Source: Amphiura filiformis
Taxonomy: Eukaryota > Echinodermata > Ophiuroidea > Amphilepidida > Amphiuridae
Assembly: GCF_039555335.1 (NCBI RefSeq)
Contig: NC_092640.1
Span: forward strand, 36,326,784 to 36,390,783
Direction: 5' to 3'
Length of the DNA stretch: 64,000 nucleotides
Positions 11,001-20,319 of this stretch are shown one piece after another. Both the position numbers and the translations under genes were made by a program. Position 1 is the first letter of the stretch; the number at the start of each line of letters is the position of its first letter. The notes under the pieces were generated by a model. The model had not been told where the DNA came from. It worked only from the letters and a program-made list of their open reading frames with translations, and did not search any database.

Positions 11001-14000
11001 AGTTAAATAACATTTTGTTTGAATGTTTTGCATCACGTTTTCAAATATGTTAGTATGAATGTTATTAAACGTTTTTATGCCCTTTATAACCCGACATTTA
11101 AACCCTTTATGTAAAACGTTGTGTGGGGGTAGTACCGATAGGGTTGTGGCAACAGGTTGTACATCCTCCCCCATATTGGGGTTAAGACATTTTATTACAA
11201 CAACAACTCCCAATTCTCTTTTAGATTAGTCAGTATAAAAGCAACTGAAGATGTGAGCGCAAGAAGACCTCAACATGTATACACTCAAGTTGCGTATAGT
11301 TTCGTATAGTTTGGTAATGTTTTATACATGTTCAGGGGCCAAAGCAAATCTTTCACAACCTTTCATGATGTTTTCACCCTGGAACATGTAACTATTAAAC
11401 ATTATAAAACCCTAAGAAACTATACGTAACTTTAGTGTATACATGTTGAGGGGCCAAGTGGACTTACGGTCTTCTTGCGTTGCTTACCATGTCTCGTCGT
11501 AGTCTTCAGCAGTATCGATGTACAGCCATTTGACATATGCAACAGTTGACAGCACCCTGTCATACGCATCAGGGAGAGAAGTGTATTCATCCTTAAAGAA
11601 CCCGGCAAACCCCGATTGGGTTGTCTTCAAGATTCGCATGCCCTTAATACCGGAGAAAATCTTGGCTTGCTCTGAATATTTAAAAATGACATACAATGTA
11701 ATGAAATAAATTATCAAAGGTCAATGGTCACAAACGTATGATATTTTAACAAAGTTTCGTTTCTTATTGTTTTTAGTTCTTCTTTTTCAACAAACCAATA
11801 TTGTAATATAATGGTATATGTGATAGTTTGAATCAACGATAATATAAAACGTTCATTTGCCGAGTCGAGTACTTTGAAATGAAATCTCATAATTATATAC
11901 ATGAATGTAAGACGTGTGGGATCCATCCTTGTAAAGTATTCGACTTGTGGTGCTCATTGTCGATTTTTAAAGCCTCTTACACCATACGGGTCAATACCAT
12001 ATTTTGAGCCTCTTACCTTCTCTTTCATAATGCACGTCAGTGAATCTGATCGCTTCTGAGTTGCTGATAAACGCATACTTACTTATCGCCTTTCACCCCT
12101 TCCCGGGGTATAGGCCGCCAACAAGTGTTCTCCAGATCTGCCTGTCTTGGGCTTTGACTTCAATCTCACTCCAGCTGTATCCCATCTTTTTAGTGTCAGT
12201 CTGTAAGTCCCTTCGCCAACTGTTTCTTGGTCGGCCTATACTCCGCTTTCCCTGAGGGTTCCAGGTGAGTGCCTGTCTTGTTGTGTTACTTCTTGGTTTC
12301 CTAAGCGTATGTCCTATCCAACTCCATCTCCTTCTGCCTATTGTTTCTTTCACTGGTTCTTGATGGGATTTCTTCCACAAGTCAGAATTACTGATCTTGT
12401 CTGGCCAATGTATCTTGAGAATTCGTCTTAAACAGCTATTTATAAATGTCTGCACTTTGTGTGTATTGCTCTTCGTCATTCTCCATGTCTCCGCACCATA
12501 CAACAGTACTGATTTGACTATTGCATTGAAAAGCCTGAGTTTTGTACGTTGTGACAATAGTTTTGAGTTCCAGATATTTTTAAGCTGCATGAATGATGTT
12601 CTTGCCTTTCCAATCCTAGCCTTAACATCGGCATCTGAGCCTCCTTTCTTATCAATGATGCTGCCAAGGTATGTAAATGACTCTACCTCTTCCAGAGCAG
12701 CACCCTCCAATGTAACTGGTTCAGTACTACTTGCATTTACTTTCATTACTTTTGTTTTCCCTTTGTGTATATTGAGTCCTGTTGAATGTGAGATGGCTGC
12801 AAGTGTGTTGGTCTTATCTTGCATCTGATGTCTAGTATGCGACAGTAATGCCAGGTCATCAGCAAAATCCAGGTCCTCTAGTTGTTCCCACAATGTCCAC
12901 TGAACTCCATTTCTTTTCTGTTTCGTTGTTGTCTTCATTATCCAGTCGATGACTAGAAGAAACAGGAAAGGAGAGAGCAGACATCCTTGCCTGACACCAG
13001 TTTTCACTTCAAATTGTCTGGTGAACTGCCCTTCGTGTAAGACCCTGCAGCGAATACCATCATAGCTATTTTTTATTAGATTGACTAGTTTGGTGGGTAT
13101 GCCATAGTGTCGTAGAAGTTGCCAAAGAGTCTCTCTGTTCACACTGTCAAATGCTTTCTCGTAATCAACAAAGTTTACATATATTGATGAATTCCATTCT
13201 AAGGATAGTTGCAATCTGGTCTATACAAGATCGGTTCTTGCGGAAACCTGCTTGTTGATCTCTAAGTTGTGGATCCACTGCATTTTTAATTCTTTCGAGG
13301 ATGACTCTGTTGAAAACTTTTCCAGGCACTGACAGGAGTGTAATTCCTCTGTAGTTAGCGCAATTACTGAGATCTCCTTTCTTTGGGAGTTTGAATCAGG
13401 TCCTGTTGCTTTACCATTTTTCAGATGGAGGATTGCCTTTCTGATTTCAAATTTACTTGGTCTTTCACAGTTGATGTTGAGATCTGATTTTGCTGGTTCA
13501 ATGTCTGGTGGATTTGGTGGTGTTGGTCTGTTGAGCAACTCCTCAAAATGTTCAGCCCATCTGTCCAGTTGCTGTTCCTTGTCCAAAATTTTTGTCCCTG
13601 TCTTGTCTTTCACTGGTCGTTCCGGTTTACTATATTTGGCCAATTTGTAGTGTCATAAAGATGTTTCATATTTCCATTGTTTGCCGCAGATGTACTTCCT
13701 CTTATCAGCTTTGATGCTTTTCTTAACCTCCCTGTTTGCCCTTGCATGCCAAAGCCTTTGACTGTCTAGTCTAGCTTCTTAAGTGTTTGCTGTAATCCAA
13801 TCTTTCTGCTGATGCTTGTGTCCCACTACTTTTTAAGTAGATGTTATTGTCTCTTGATGCTTTTCTGGTTTCACCCGTATTTTCTTTGAAATCCTTTGGG
13901 AGTTTGATGATAGCCTTCCTTCCAGTCTGATGGAACTTTGTCTTCATCCCAGATTTTTCCAAACAGTGTGTACAATAGCTCAGTTGTGGTGTCAATATCT

Positions 14001-16998
14001 GCCTTGAGTTTGAAATTGCCTTTCTGATTTCAAATTTACTTGGTCTTTCACAGTTGAAGATGGTTCAATGTCAAGCAACTCCTCAAAATGTTCAGCCCAT
14101 CTGTCCAGTTGCTGTTCCGATTCCGCGACCTTTGTCCCTGTCTTGTCTTTCACTGGTCGTTCCGGTTTACTATATTTGCCTGCCAACCTTCTTGTAGTGT
14201 CATAAAGATGTTTCATATTTCCATTGTTTGCTGCAGCCTCTGCTTCATCTGCCATCTTATCTATGTACTTCCTCTTATCAGCTTTGATGCTTTTCTTAAC
14301 CTCCCTGTTTGCCCTTGCATATTCTTTCCTTTGCCAAATGATTTCTTCTGTTTTCTTACTTCTATCTTAAGTGTAAGCTGTAATCCAATCTTTCTGCTGA
14401 TGCTTTGTGTCCCCTACTTCTTTACAAGTAGATGTTATTGTCTCTTTGATGCTTTGACTGGTTTTCAACGGTATTTTCTTCTTCCATCCTGCAATGCCTG
14501 AAACCTGTTGGAAAGTTTCAAGCCAAAGTCTTTTTCTTGTTTGTTCCTCTTTCAGGAGGTCTACATTGTACTTCTGTCTCTTTATAGTTGTTTCCTTGTG
14601 ACTTGATGATCTGATGCTACATCTGCCCCTCTTTTCACTCTTACATCTTGTAATGTAAACTTCTTGCCAATGCAGAAGTGGTCAATTTGATTTTCAGTCT
14701 TGTGGTCTGGTGATACCCATGTTGCCTTGTGGATTCTCTTGTGTGGAAAGACGCTGCCTCCTATTACAAATTTATTTAATGCACATGTGTTGAGAAACCT
14801 CTCTCCATTTTCGCTCATATCTCCAATTCCATGTCTTCCCATAATATCCTCATAACCAGTGTTGTCATTTCCAATTTTTGCATTAAAATCTCCCATGATG
14901 ATGTTGACATCTTTCTCTGAGCACTTGTCTAGGACACTCTGCAGATGATCATAAAATTCTTCCTTGACTTCGTCCTCACTCTCATTCGTTGGTGAGTAAC
15001 ACTGTATAACATTCAACTTGATTTTCTTCTCTGTTGTCCTGAATGCAGCCCTGATAATTCTTGATCCATGAGCTTCCCAACCTATTAGTGAGTTCTGAGC
15101 CTGTTTAGAAAGCATAAATCCAACGCCCTCTGTGTGATGGGCATCATCATTTTCATGCCCTGATAAACGCATGGTTATGTTCAACCCCAAGATTGTCCAT
15201 TCTCCGCCATGGTACCTCCTCTATGTGTGCTCTACACTTAACAACTTGTCCATAAGCGTCAAGGTGATTTTGACAGATATCTATGGCGAACTGCTCAATG
15301 GTCTCTATCTGTTAACAAGCAAGCAAAAATCAGTATAATTGACTTCCGAAAGAGAATTCGAAGAATGCGAAATCGAAGTAGCAGAAGAAATCGAAGTAGG
15401 AGCGGGAAGAGGAAGAGGAGGAAGAAAATGACGATAAAGATGAAGCGGAAGAGGAGAAAAAGAAGAGGAGGAGGATCAAAAGAAGGATGAGGACGAATTG
15501 GTTTTCTCAAAAACATAATTCCAAAAATCAAGTCCACTCTAACCCTGACTAACATACAACATTAAAGGTATACATCACTGAACAATATTATAGATGTACG
15601 ACCTTTCCCATTTCCCTATGATTCAAAACAATATCCCAATTTTACGAATTTCGCATTTTTCCTGGCTACATAATAGGCCTAGTCTATGTAAAATATCATA
15701 CGAAGTTGAAGTGGTTCCAAGTGAGAATTTTTCCGAATGGGGTTTGGACAAACTTGCAATTGGGACAAGTGGCAATGGAAGGGATTGGACTAAATAGGAT
15801 ATGGACCAATCGAGTTTGGACTAAATAACTTCTCAAATATATTTCTCAATTATTGTTCTATGGCCAACGGTCAAGGGAAAATCGCTAGCGCTGCTCTACC
15901 AGAATCCACCAGAATATAGGCCAAATGTTAGTGCAAGCTTAACTACCATAATGACCTGAATAGAAGGTGGCAATAGTATCCCATTAACATGCAATAATCG
16001 TCTCACTTCAGTCCTGGTTGCGATGGTTTCTAGATGTATATTGATTAGGGTTCTGAATGAGTTGGAACTGTTTGGCGTTGCTCGCTATAGATCACTTTTA
16101 TTTTTGCAAGAAAACACGCTCCGGGAACTTACGCTCCGGGAAACTTACCCCTTTCTCCTTTGCCAATGCATAAACTCTGTTAAGCATGGTATCTGTAGCA
16201 AAAACGTTGGTGTTGTTTCCATACTTATACTCGTCATGTGTCTTTAGCTTCATTTTGACATCAACAACGATTTCCTTTATGAAGTAAACATTTCCTTCTT
16301 GACGCATGCGCATAACACGTATTCCTTCCTTGCCGTAATTAGTGAGTTCTTCTATGAATTCAAAATCTGACAAAGAGAATATGGTATTTTTTTCTTTTTA
16401 AGATATAACACTCCACCAAAATAAAGATATGACACACAAAACCAATTACCAATATCAACCCCACCTCGATCGTCACTGTTCTATAGACCACATACGGTAG
16501 AGAGTTGCTACACACAGACGATTTTGTGGATGTGACTATTGTAAAAAAAAAGCATCCGCTTGATTGTTTCTCGTAATCAGACCAATAGTTTTCAGCATAA
16601 TGTATTTTCCCGAATTCTATTACTTTACCTCAAAAATATTTTTCGCTATTTCAAACTTGAAAAACAAAGCAAAACGACCGTGAATGTGCCGCTCTACCTG
16701 GTTTCGGTATATATGGTCAATAAAAATTATTCCTATTTTCTTTTACACAGTCGATACACAAACTTTGTCAAATGTGTGTCCTTTTCCAACGGCCTCGATA
16801 TTGGTTGATTTGAACTACTTCCATCCGGCTGGCGCGTCGAGAAGTAGTGCTTCCCCTCAAAACATGACTGTTGTATAACAAATTTGTATGTCTAAAAGCA
16901 ACGGTTCGGTTACCTTTTTTGTCCTTTTTCTTGTGCGCTTCAACAAGAAGGAGACAGAGCAAGCCTATCACCGCAACGTTGACTATGGTTGTATTCAT
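8028..16998 (-). CDS. UOX: urate oxidase (uricase) with predicted signal peptide; exon 3 interrupted by a LINE
   Basis: Uricase oxidises urate to 5-hydroxyisourate with O2. Exons (minus strand): 16998-16914, 16366-16149, 15308-15160 continued at 12063-12017, 11671-11488, 10600-10477, 9149-9066, 8087-8028. Lengths 85, 218, 196, 184, 124, 84 and 60 sum to 951 nt, 316 residues plus TGA. All introns are GT-AG and phases match. Residues matching the Aspergillus flavus active site: Lys41 (YGK), Thr86-Asp87 (ATDT), Phe188 and Arg205 inside the signature LKTTQSGFAGFFKD...DR, Gln253 (SVQ), Asn279 and His281 (PNVHYF). Residues 1-21 are a hydrophobic signal-like leader ending near VEA; the C-terminus ALRRT has no SKL. 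An upstream in-frame TAA fixes the start. A 3.08-kb RTE LINE splits codon 151; in this sequence translation would stop after residue 152. The gene identity is secure; secretion is inference. Confidence 0.93.
9066..9149 (-). CDS. UOX: uricase exon 6
   Basis: Exactly 28 codons (270-297), reading IHRAEIAMPNVHYFSANLG and GIENNNE. Asn279 and His281 match the active-site pair of the family. Acceptor GATTTCAG|ATTCATC, donor AATGAG|GTATGT. Too short to appear as an independent open frame. Confidence 0.93.
9720..9772. repeat. (AT)n microsatellite in uricase intron 5
   Basis: Two AT runs separated by GTAATG within the 1,327-bp intron 9150-10476. Confidence 0.9.
10150..10350 (+). pseudogene. 3' fragment of an L2/CR1-like LINE in uricase intron 5
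   Basis: Antisense to the gene. Reads VVSVAGPKAWNNLPNHIRNSLTP, then after a stop LKSALKTYLFQ in the same register, the conserved C-terminal tail of L2/CR1 polyproteins (compare SAPHLWNQLPDHIR and TLLKTHLF at 6200-6265). The sequence GGTAAAGGCGCTATGAG follows as the element's 3' end. Only the last 60 or so codons survive. Confidence 0.75.
10477..10600 (-). CDS. UOX: uricase exon 5
   Basis: Completes Trp228 and encodes residues 229-269, including TGEFTESVQRTAY with Gln253, the urate-anchoring glutamine. Acceptor TTAACGCAG|GGAGTC, donor CCGGGG|GTATGG; the run of five G makes the exact donor base dependent on phase, and this choice keeps frame with exon 6. Confidence 0.92.
10874..11133. repeat. 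AAACGTTTT-rich repeat fragment in uricase intron 4
   Basis: Starts AAACACAAAAATGTTC and repeats ACGTTTT, TTGGGCAAACATT and AACCCGACATTTAAAC, the internal vocabulary of the element at 23285-23974. One end is missing. Confidence 0.7.
11258..11485. repeat. foldback repeat abutting the exon 4 donor
   Basis: CGCAAGAAGACC and CTCAACATGTATACACT on the left (11258-11325) recur reversed on the right (about 11400-11485), which ends at the GTAAGC donor of exon 4. It is intronic, about 225 bp, noncoding. Confidence 0.6.
11488..11671 (-). CDS. UOX: uricase exon 4 (signature exon)
   Basis: Residues 167-227 plus two bases of codon 228. Acceptor ATATTCAG|AGCAAG, donor ACATG|GTAAGC. Carries the PROSITE-type uricase signature from LKTTQSGF to DAYDR; only the first and third positions of that pattern differ (Met and Ile). 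Phe188 and Arg205 are the urate-stacking and urate-binding residues by alignment. Confidence 0.95.
12017..12063 (-). CDS. UOX: uricase exon 3, downstream part
   Basis: Last base of codon 151 through codon 166 plus one base, reading NSEAIRFTDVHYERE, then donor GAGAAG|GTAAGA. It continues the 15308-15160 frame exactly once the LINE and one copy of the duplication are subtracted. Confidence 0.92.
12064..12076. repeat. target-site duplication, 3' side of the RTE
   Basis: CTGATAAACGCAT on the plus strand, 13 of 13 identical to 15160-15172; directly abuts the GATAAGTAAGT tail. Confidence 0.95.
12093..15159 (-). pseudogene. RTE endonuclease-reverse transcriptase, rearranged
   Basis: Endonuclease part (15159 to about 14590): IIMGDFNAKIG, ATWVSPDHKTENQIDHF and ADVASDH, the Asp/His motifs of AP-type endonucleases. 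A linker part is present twice (see 13435-14480). RT part (13214-12093): VDYEKAFDSV, GVRQGCLLSPFLF and LDFADDLALLS (FADD catalytic pair), then a thumb with SVLLYGAETWRMT and GHTLRKP, ending GGLYPGKG. Frame breaks follow the endonuclease and lie between linker copies, so this copy is not autonomous. Confidence 0.93.
13435..14480 (-). repeat. internal tandem duplication within the RTE linker
   Basis: Segments starting at 13435 and 14018 (offset 583) share long near-identical runs: GCCTTTCTGATTTCAAATTT, CAGCCCATCTGTCCAGTTGC, GTCTTGTCTTTCACTGGTCG and CTTCCTCTTATCAGC. Both encode YSKPERPVKDKTGTK and EQQLDRWAEHFEELL on the minus strand. The downstream copy has small deletions. The duplication adds a second linker and would inactivate the polyprotein. 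Confidence 0.9.
15160..15172. repeat. target-site duplication, 5' side of the RTE
   Basis: CTGATAAACGCAT on the plus strand, identical to 12064-12076. In the uncut gene this 13-mer encodes MRL-frame shadow but in the uricase frame covers codons for HAFI and part of Ser151. Confidence 0.95.
15160..15308 (-). CDS. UOX: uricase exon 3, upstream part
   Basis: Residues 102-150 plus two bases of codon 151. Acceptor GTTAACAG|ATAGAGACC. Reads IETIEQFAIDIC, then HIEEVPWRRM and NHAFI, all recognisable uricase blocks. Ends at the 13-bp target duplication bordering the RTE insertion. Confidence 0.93.
15345..15485. repeat. purine-rich tract in uricase intron 2
   Basis: Plus strand is GA-rich (GAAGAGGAAGAGGAGGAAG and similar), so the gene's transcript carries a long polypyrimidine tract upstream of the exon 3 acceptor. 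A simple-sequence repeat; the antisense open frame across it is low-complexity and not a gene. Confidence 0.75.
16121..16148 (-). promoter_or_regulatory. UOX: duplicated 5' splice site of uricase intron 2
   Basis: On the minus strand GTAAGTTTCCCGGAGC is followed directly by GTAAGTTCCCGGAGCG: a tandem copy of the donor 16 bases downstream. The first donor keeps frame with exon 3 and was used in the model; the second would add 16 bases and shift frame. Confidence 0.6.
16149..16366 (-). CDS. UOX: uricase exon 2
   Basis: Residues 29-101. Acceptor TTTGTCAG|ATTTTGAA, donor AAAGGG|GTAAGT. Contains the YGKE segment with the catalytic Lys41 and NVFATDTMLNRVYALAKEKG with Thr86-Asp87, the conserved N-terminal half of the tunnelling fold. 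Confidence 0.93.
16914..16998 (-). CDS. UOX: uricase exon 1 (signal-peptide exon)
   Basis: Encodes residues 1-28 plus the first base of codon 29. ATG at 16998-16996 is preceded in frame by TAA triplets. Residues 5-18 are a continuous hydrophobic run (IVNVAVIGLLCLLL), then VEAH and a Lys-rich HKKKDKK stretch. Donor is AAAAAAG|GTAACC. Typical peroxisomal uricases start directly with a short polar segment, so this exon is the unusual part. Confidence 0.85.
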
Positions 16999-17023
16999 CG
17001 TTTACAGTGGGTGTTAGTGATGT
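16999..17023 (-). promoter_or_regulatory. UOX: uricase 5' UTR with upstream splice acceptor
   Basis: Minus strand reads TTTGTTTTACAG|ACATC 25 bases before the ATG, a good pyrimidine-AG acceptor. It implies a 5' UTR intron with a noncoding first exon further upstream; candidate GTAAGT donors on the minus strand lie at about 18683, 18757 and 19764, not distinguishable by eye. Confidence 0.5.
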
Positions 17024-17639
17024 CTGTAAAACAAATATATAATATAATAATTCCAAGCGAGATAAAAAAACAATGATTGCTTAAGTTCTCAACCATCTAG
17101 CGTAAGTTATAGGCCCTCTTGGACTTATTGGAACGTTCAAAACGACCCCCGCGACTGTCAAGGTAAAATTGATTTATTATAAGACTTGAGATGGTTTGTG
17201 GTGATCCATGGGGACTTAATTTCGTTAGTTCTACATTAATACTACAAAATTGATGTTCTTCTACATCTCACAAATACAACAAATTTGGCTGATTCTAATT
17301 AAGTGTTGGTTGGGTTGTTAGAAGAAAAACACACAAAACCGAATTTATTTTTTGGCAAAAAAAATGTACGTTTGTTTCTTAAACCCGCGTGTTAGGTATG
17401 TAGCTATGTGAAAGCAATCCTAGCGCCTAGCGTAGCTCTGTGCGCTGTGGATCTTTTACAGGTTTTATTATTTATTAAAGGGAAAAATTTAAAGTGGGTT
17501 AACACACAACACCTACCCATACCGCACACAAAAATCCCGCACAGCGTAACACTTTTTTTACATGTTTACGAGAGACATTTTTTCATTTGCCTTTGAATAC
17601 CGTACATTATGTATTTAATGGTAATAGATGGGATTAACC
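17024..17639. other. upstream of uricase, nothing recognised
   Basis: AT-rich, probably within the 5' UTR intron. No exon or terminal repeat identified. Confidence 0.5.
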
Positions 17640-18147
17640 AAACAAACATCTCAAAAAAAGTAACTAACCTCCCTTAAATAATGGCCATTATACAAAAACG
17701 GGCTATTATATCACAAATCTGTAAAATGCGTTGGAAGTAGAATTTATTTCTGCGCATGTTGATACCTCATTTGATACGATAGCCCAGAAAACAATAAACC
17801 ACCGGTCAATTTAATGTAGTGAGGTCCAGATTTGAAAGTTGCACTTACATACAAATTTTTACAATACAAAAACACTCAGATATCATTACACAGATTTCCT
17901 TCCATTACACTGAATACAAAATCAATACAAGTTACTGCAACTTTCAAATCTTGGGGTACATTGATTTAAATGTACGCTGTGACGTCAATATTTAGTCAAT
18001 TGCTGCAAATGTGGTGTCAAAATGTGCAGAAATAAATTCTGCTTCCAACGCATTTTACAGATTTGTAATATAATCACCCGTTTTGAATAAGGGTCATTAT
18101 TTAAGGGGGTTAGTTACTTTTTTTGAGATGTTTATATTGGGTAACAT
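17640..18147. mobile_element. foldback MITE, about 505 bp
   Basis: Arms of about 125 bp: AACATCTCAAAAAAAGTAAC and GTAAAATGCGTTGGAAG on the left reappear reversed at about 18020-18145. A second inner pair (TTTGAAAGTTGCA against TGCAACTTTCAAA) brackets the loop. Noncoding. Confidence 0.8.
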
Positions 18148-18263
18148 ATAGACATGTGCATCACATGCAAAAGCTACAGTTTGTACATAATAAAGACTCA
18201 CTCTAGTAGCTCAAATAGTAAGAGAATGTTGCAATAACTAATTGTTACCCTCGCGGAAATTAT

Positions 18264-18640
18264 CACAGCAAACACAAAAACGGTTTAAAAACGTTTTATA
18301 TAAGTTACATTTTGGGTTTTGGTTTAGGTAAAAACGTTTTAATAACATTAAATTGTCGGATTATATAAAGGTCATGAAAACGTTTTAAAACGTTTTGTAT
18401 GAAAACACATTAACAACAATATTTTAAAAATGTTTTCGGAAATGTTATTGTAAACTATTTTTGCAAACAATTGTTGCCAAATATTTTTCAACACTTAAAT
18501 AAAATTATGTTAAAATATTTGCACCCAGCAAACACAGAAATGTTTTTAGAATGTTTTGTTTTTTCAAAACGTTTTATAACATTTAAATGTTGGGTTATAT
18601 AAAGGTCATGAAAATGTTTTTAAAACGTACTTTCTCAAAG
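18264..18640. repeat. CAGCAAACACA / ACGTTTT element, two partial copies
   Basis: CAGCAAACACAAAAACG at 18268 and CAGCAAACACAGAAATG at 18534 each begin a copy with GTTATATAAAGGTCATGAAAA downstream; neither reaches an opposite terminus here. Confidence 0.75.
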
Positions 18641-18762
18641 TTGTATTTGTGTAGAAACCACTATCCTAGAAGTACTTACGCCTTGAAATCAAGCCAGCCA
18701 ATGTTTTGATACGATTATCTTGCCACAAAAGGAGATTTCTAACTTCTGAATCACTTACAATA

Positions 18763-18804
18763 GAATAACCAGTAAAACAGAATATTCTGTTTTACTGGTT
18801 ATTC
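18763..18804. repeat. 42-bp perfect palindrome without spacer
   Basis: Arms of 21 bases, from GAATAACCAGTAAAACAG to its exact reverse complement, centred on AATATT. It lies just inside a region with several minus-strand GTAAGT sites. Confidence 0.95.
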
Positions 18805-20319
18805 ACTATGCATGACTGCTTAAACTTAAGGACAATTCCTTAGATAACACACCTAGTTTTGGGTTCTTGCTTAATACTCCCAATTTACTCCTACTTACAC
18901 CAGTGGCAGTAACCACACCTACACATAGCATCTTTATACAATGTTTCGCATTACTTTACTAAGTTTTGCAGTTACTATTATGGAAACTCACAATTTGATA
19001 TTGGCCATAAATATCTATATCAACTGGTTGTTAAAATCCAATCTTATTAAAAAGTAGCTTTGCATAGTTAGTAGTTACCTTAATTAGGCCGATGTAATAT
19101 ACTCTATCGAGAGCGATAGCATGTTATAAGGCCTACGTGTTCATGTTCATATTATTAGTATTATACCATGATTACTAGTCTTCTGACTAACATGAAATGA
19201 CTTACATAATTAAGTTAATAATATTAACATCATTTGAAGCATGTCCTTAATTTGTTAAGAACATCATGTACTGATATATTATTTCTTTTATACTTTTGGT
19301 CCTGAAACATATTATGAGCGATCGATCAAGTTTCAACTTAATAAGTTATAATGTAGCAACCATAAGTTCTAAACACTTTGAAATACATGTAACTATATCA
19401 GTACTGGCATACCAAATTTACAATATCAATAGTTCAAAATCATCTTTCAGAATATCCTTTAATATTCATTTTAATGATAAGAATCACATATCAAGCACTT
19501 TATTTAATATAATCAAATAATTTGCACATACCTGTAATGATGCAAGGACCAAATGTAATCAGTGATGCCATTCAGTAGAGTGATGACATTCCAATTTAAG
19601 CATCTTCACAACTCACTGGACTGTACCAAAATTTGTGAGGGGTGACTGATTTTCCACAAAACATTTGACATACAGATTTTAGCCTACATAAATTTCATGG
19701 GCCTTACAATGTTAATACAAAATTGTCTACATTGTAATATACAATTTTTGTAAACCAAACTTACCTAAATGCCTAGAAAACCGCCCTGGTGATACGTGTG
19801 CGTGGTTGTCAATATGTGCAGCAGATCGACAATGAAATGCAGAAGTGTGTCAGTATTGGCTGTCCCCAGGAAACGTTTCTGCTATAAGTAATTATGATAA
19901 TAACATAAAGCACGCTTTAACCTCTTGCACTCGAATGGTAACATTTCCAGTACCTAAAGGGCATATCTATTCAAAAAACAAGTTAAACTTCATTCGAAGA
20001 GAATAATTATTACATTAAAAGTTGAGACTCGTTGCAATTCGGCGTATTTCTCCGGAAAAAAGAGAAATTGTTTTGGTAATGTTCGGGCTCGTACGGGTCC
20101 TTCCCCCGTTCGATGCGAAATTAATGTTCAAGGCAGCGGGCTGATGACGTAAGTAAATGAAGCGGACATTATATAGCTATGATCACGATAACACATGAGC
20201 TATAATAGAGCTCTTTTTATGTTCATTCATGTATAGATCATCTAGATGATCTATGATTCATGTTACTCCTCTATTCGCCAAACGCCAAAAGTTTCTAGAA
20301 TGCTGTTAAAATAAGAAAA
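18805..20319. other. intergenic, no gene recognised
   Basis: Contains a possible minus-strand noncoding exon ending at about 19765 (CATTTAG|GTAAGTTTGG) but no coding exon. A short stretch at about 19905-19980 resembles 22795-22860 (old local duplication). Confidence 0.4.

Larger units (their letters stand above)
12077..15159 (-). mobile_element. RTE-type LINE inserted in uricase exon 3
   Basis: A 5'-truncated non-LTR retrotransposon, 3,083 bp, same orientation as the gene. It is bounded by the 13-bp direct repeat ATGCGTTTATCAG (minus strand) at 15172-15160 and 12076-12064. Its 3' end is the short-repeat tail GGCGATAAGTAAGT, characteristic of RTE elements rather than a poly(A). It starts inside the endonuclease domain. 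The first in-frame stop met by the host reading frame is TGA at 15155-15153. Confidence 0.95.

Noticed and set aside
12397-12828. 143-codon plus-strand frame
   Set aside because: Antisense shadow of the RTE reverse transcriptase.
14088-14501. 137-codon plus-strand frame rich in Cys/Phe
   Set aside because: Antisense shadow of the RTE linker.
14582-15190. Full 202-codon frame as an intact endonuclease gene with its own Met
   Set aside because: Its first ten or so codons are uricase exon 3 in the wrong frame plus target duplication; the true element starts at 15159 inside the domain.
15295-15555. Phe/Leu-rich minus frame and its Arg/Lys-rich opposite
   Set aside because: GA/CT simple sequence inside uricase intron 2.
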